The position numbers were made by a program, and so were the translations under genes. Shown here one piece after another: positions 60,681 to 64,000 of a stretch of DNA of 64,000 bases (position 1 is the first letter of the stretch; every line of letters starts with the position of its first letter). The stretch is taken from the NCBI RefSeq assembly GCF_002878395.1, contig NC_061114.1:148185229-148249228 (forward strand), in the 5' to 3' direction. Under the pieces are notes generated by a model that saw only the letters and a program-made list of their open reading frames with translations, searched no databases and was not told the DNA's origin. Origin of the DNA: Capsicum annuum. Taxonomy: Eukaryota > Streptophyta > Magnoliopsida > Solanales > Solanaceae.

Positions 60681-61136
60681 CCTTATGTCACACCATAGGT
60701 TCACTGGCTCAAACTCCAGATCAGCAATAGCATTCCAATGTTTAGATTTTGCAGTTAGTCCTTCTCATTCGAGGACAATCTGATTATTGTTATATTTACT
60801 ATTTAGTTACTAGATGGAGTTAGTTGGAGACATATTCCATCAACTCCTTATTCAGTTCAGTTAGATGCTTTCAGACTAGATGTCAGATTAGATATTCAGA
60901 TCTTATTATTTTCAGTATTTATGACTTTTTTTGGTATTGTCATACCTTTTTTAGACATTTTCTTATCAGATGTTTATTCAGTTCGAGCCTTATGTCCTTT
61001 CATGTTCATGTTTCCGCATTTAATATATATTATGCAGTATACAGGTACAGTTATCATTCATGGGTTTACTTATGGTCCTTCGGGGTCATAAGAACCGTGT
61101 AGCATTCTAGTTCAAAAAATTAAGGTGTTACAAACT

Positions 61137-61148
61137 TGGTATCAGAGC
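61137..61148 (+). other. tRNA-iMet primer binding site of G
   Basis: Perfect TGGTATCAGAGC, four bases after the LTR end. Confidence 0.9.
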
Positions 61149-61342
61149 CTAAGGTTCAATAGAGTCCTAGGAAGCCTGAAAGCCACATCTAGTAGTGTCT
61201 TGTACATGCGTGTATTGTGCACCACACTTATGTGCAGGATGCTATGAGATGTTTTAGGAATTGTTTCCCTTCTTTCAGTAATCATGTCGTCCCCAATGAG
61301 TATAATCTCAGTCTTATCCACTTCTCCTATTCTTCTATAGAC

Positions 61343-62545
61343 ATATCTCCTAAAAGAAGAAATAGGAATTAATTACCCCCTCAGCCCAAAGAACCTTTGT
61401 GAGATCATGTTTCTCATATAGATTTCAGGGCCGCATACACCACTCTTGCTCAGTAGCAACCCCAGGATGAATAACCAGCTATCGTTACGGCCAAATCAGT
61501 GGCCAATTCTGCTGCAGCTAGAATTCGGGACTTCACCCTAATGAATCCTCCTTCCTTCACAGGGTCTAAGTCAGATGAGGACCCGCAGGAATTCCTTGAT
61601 CAGGTTCAGAAGGAGACAGATGTTATGGGGTTTACTACTGTTCAGAGTGTTGAGTTAGCTACATACCAATTATAGGATGTCTCACATACTTGATACAAGC
61701 AGTGGAAGTCAGAAAGGTTAGATGATGCAGACCCTATAGAGTGGGAGGAGTTTGCCTTTGCTTTCCTTGATAGATTCTTTTTGCTAGAGCTTAAAGAATC
61801 TAAGGTACTATAGTTTATCAACCTCAGGCAGGGAAGTATGACGGTAAAGGAGTATTCTCTTAAGTTTACTTAATTAGCCCGATATGCCCCTCATGTGGTT
61901 GCAGACGGTAGAGCTAAAATGAGTAAGTTCGTGTCAGACGTGAATAATAGTGTGGTAAATGAGTGCAGATCTGCCATGTTGAATAGTGATATGACTTTAG
62001 CCAAACTTATGACATGTGCTCAGCAGATCGAGGAGCAGAAGATTAGGACTAGAGAGAGACAGAGTAAGAGAGCAAGGACAGGAAGTTTCAGCTTTGCTTA
62101 GCCTAAGTCACATGGTGGTAACCGTTCTCCGCATAGTCAAAAAATTTTAGTCCTAGCTCCATCCTTAACTAGTATACCTACACCTAAGTCCAGAAATAAC
62201 CATCATGATAGAGCGCTAGGCTCCAAGGCCCAGGGTAGTAAAAATGGAGGTCTTACTTATCCACTTACCAAAGAGTGTGGTAAGAATAATCTAGGTATAT
62301 GTATAGAAGGCAGTGATGTATGATTTGGCTATGCCAAGACAGGCCACAGAATGTGAGAGTGTAGATTTCTAGCACAGAGGGGTAAGGAGTTACATCAACA
62401 AGGTACCAATAGTGGTTTGCGTCAGAATAGACTTTATGTACTCCAGACCCGTCCTAATCCAAAAAGTTTCCCTGACTTAGATTCGGGTATGTTACCAGTC
62501 TTCTATGTTTATAGTATGAATGTTAGATCTCTTTCTCTCATTTGA
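61343..62545 (+). pseudogene. gag of G, broken by stops
   Basis: A single reading frame of 401 codon positions can be followed from an ATA in place of ATG ('ISPKRRNRN') to the TGA after 'NVRSLSLI', broken by about nine stops but little or no frameshifting. Capsid: 'SAAARIRDFTLMNPPSFTGS', 'EFLDQVQKETDVMGF', 'EEFAFAFLDRFFLLELKESK', 'FINLRQGSMTVKEYSLKF', 'CRSAMLNSDMTLAKLMTCAQ'. A basic tail follows, then a ruined knuckle near 62321-62362 ('FGYAKTGHRM', first Cys now a stop, second Tyr). The end, 'DSGML' plus a short tail, matches the gag end of F. Confidence 0.85.
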
Positions 62546-63464
62546 GCATATGTTTTAGTATGAGATAGCTAGTAAAGCCACCAAGTCATTTTAGCAATCG
62601 AGCAGTCAGATTTTTATAGCTTGTTTTCTCATCCTTACATCTATTCATGCTATCTAAAACCTCAGAGAAGGTAACAATTTCAAGGTAGAACCTCCTAGTA
62701 GTTGCAAGTACAGTTCATCTCATGCATCATTCATTAGTTTTAGAATCACAAAGTTTTGTTATGATCTAGTTCATAGATGCCCTGTGCATCACCTAGTATC
62801 TCCATAAGGTAAGCGTTCTTAGAAGGGCATAGTGTCCCAAGGGGGAGATACGCCAATTTCTCCTAATGCACTCATGCCTTAGATCATTAATTTCTCCTTG
62901 CATAATGAATTCAGCCTAGAATAGAGGTTACTCATAAGCTAACTTTCAAGTTATACCTCAGCTATAAGTCAAGTATTCGAAGATTCAGTTTAGTTCATGA
63001 TGTGCAGTCCATATATCATGTAGCAGAATCAGCCATGTTCTCATGTTTTAGTTCAATCTTAGTGCCTTTACCATTGTATATTCAGTCACATATTGGTAAG
63101 TCAGTTCAATCATGTATTCATGTATCAGATATGTGTGGTCAGCTTATCAGTACTTTCAGTTATGCATTTACGTATCATGTTAGTCATATAATCATGCATC
63201 AGATATGCATGGATTCAACTTATCGGTTAAGCATTAGATATGCATTCTCAGTTTGAGAAACTTAACTTATCAGAACAATCAGTCATACATTCATAAATAA
63301 GCTACCCATGCATCAGATATGCATATAAATTATGATATGCTCAGTTTTCAGTCATGGAAGCAATGAAATCATGATCAGTCATTCATTTTATATATGCATC
63401 ATTTTATCTTTTCTCCCCTCTCAAGTAGCCATTATTCAGGATGAATGTTTCTATGGGGAGATAT
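62546..63464 (+). other. Non-coding block and polypurine tract of G
   Basis: No coding content. It contains 'CCCAAGGGGGAGATAC' (62836-62851) and copies of the hairpin motif CATGCATCAGATATGCAT at 63193-63210 and 63307-63324, with variants near 63119 and 63229. It ends 'GGATGAATGTTTC' then 'TATGGGGAGATAT' touching the 3' LTR. Order of landmarks as in F. Confidence 0.8.
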
Positions 63465-64000
63465 TGTAATACCCCATATTTTAGAGTAGAATGAAAATCC
63501 ATCATTCCTAGGCGTAGATGTTTCAAAAGCCTCAAATCCTATGTAAATTTAGTGTATTAATCAATTATGTACGGCATGAATTTAGATCATATAGATTTCC
63601 TAAATAAGGTACAAGTTGAAAGCTTTCCTATCATTCAAGTTTTAGTAAGCGTCAAAACTTGGGTCAACTTCAATTGACCATAACTCATTGTACATTACAA
63701 ACTGGGTGGCTTACTATATATCAAAGGAAATCTCTTTGAATTTTATTTCCAACGATACCAATTTTTTCCTAAATCTGATATTGGAGAAAGGAGTTATTCC
63801 TATTTTACTCCAGCATATCAGGATGGAAGTGGTGTGACGATACTCATGGTAGCTTACCACATTTATGATGCCCTATCACAAAGGTCGTCAGCCTTATATA
63901 AGAAACCAGCTCCTAAGTGACGACATTTGTGGTAGCTTACCATATTTTTGACGCTATGTCACAAATATCGTCAGCCTTAGGTAGAATCCAGCTTCTATGT
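63465..64000 (+). repeat. 3' LTR of G, start only
   Basis: It begins TGTAATACCCCATATTTTAG, collinear with 55998 onward, and includes the first two units of the hairpin array. The window ends inside it. Confidence 0.9.

Larger units (their letters stand above)
55998..61132 (+). repeat. 5' LTR of G, enlarged by tandem duplication
   Basis: TGTAATACTCC to GTGTTACA, 5135 bp. It has an 82-bp hairpin array, the AAGGGTATTTTGGTC box (56719-56733), a weak TATA (about 56753-56762), and a 1.6-kb tandem duplication. Its small open frames differ mostly at amino-acid-changing positions between the duplicate units and are not genes. Confidence 0.88.
55998..64000 (+). mobile_element. Gag-only-like gypsy element G, 3' end outside window
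   Basis: 5' LTR of 5135 bp, primer site, gag, non-coding block and polypurine tract, then the first 536 bp of the 3' LTR. The interior (61133-63464) is only 2.3 kb and has no protease, reverse transcriptase or integrase, as in F. It is inserted in the gag of E. Confidence 0.85.

Overview
The window is AT-rich plant nuclear DNA made almost entirely of decayed, nested retrotransposons. I find no convincing host gene, tRNA, rRNA or CRISPR array. The element types are chromovirus-like Ty3/gypsy with tRNA-iMet primer sites, an Athila/Tat-like gypsy with a tRNA-Asp-like primer site, an RTE-type LINE with a TTG-rich tail, and Ty1/copia. They resemble families I know from Solanaceae (tomato, potato, pepper). 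That assignment is recognition by eye, not a search, and it suggests pericentromeric or other heterochromatin.

Layout, left to right. 1-1030: reversed fragment of the LTR family called A/B below. 1040-3890: minus-strand Ty1/copia remnant J. 3890-5950: 3' end and LTR of a gypsy element K. 5951-6914: unassigned, probably a reversed LTR piece. 6915-10270: 5' LTR of a large gypsy element (A/B), followed by its ruined internal region to 14112. 14113-23005: element F, inserted whole into A/B with a perfect 5-bp target duplication (ATGTC). 23011-23345: the rest of the A/B interior. 23346-26336 plus 41926-42120: its 3' LTR, split by element D (26337-41925, minus strand), which has three LTRs and two internal regions. 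42121-43045 plus 51125-52507: a further partial copy of the A/B LTR, split by an RTE LINE (43046-51110) with a 14-bp target duplication. The LINE itself holds an Athila/Tat-like gypsy H (about 44890-49239). 52508 onward: gypsy E, whose gag is cut at 55997 by gypsy G (55998 to beyond the window end).

Reading the nest as a history: the A/B element is oldest. F, D and the LINE landed in it, and H landed in the LINE. E lies next to it and received G. All coding regions are broken by stops and frameshifts. The reverse transcriptases of both D units have lost a catalytic aspartate.

The most interesting content is not a host system but element biology. F, and by homology G and probably E, are gag-only gypsy derivatives: very long LTRs (2.6-5.1 kb), a gag with a nucleocapsid knuckle, no pol, and a conserved non-coding block. 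That block carries repeated copies of an 18-base hairpin motif and a purine tract. Several LTR families that look otherwise unrelated share one promoter layout: an array of hairpin-forming repeats, often a GGGTATTTTGGTC-like box, then TATA. LTR growth by large tandem duplication is visible in G (1.6 kb) and probably in the A/B 3' LTR.
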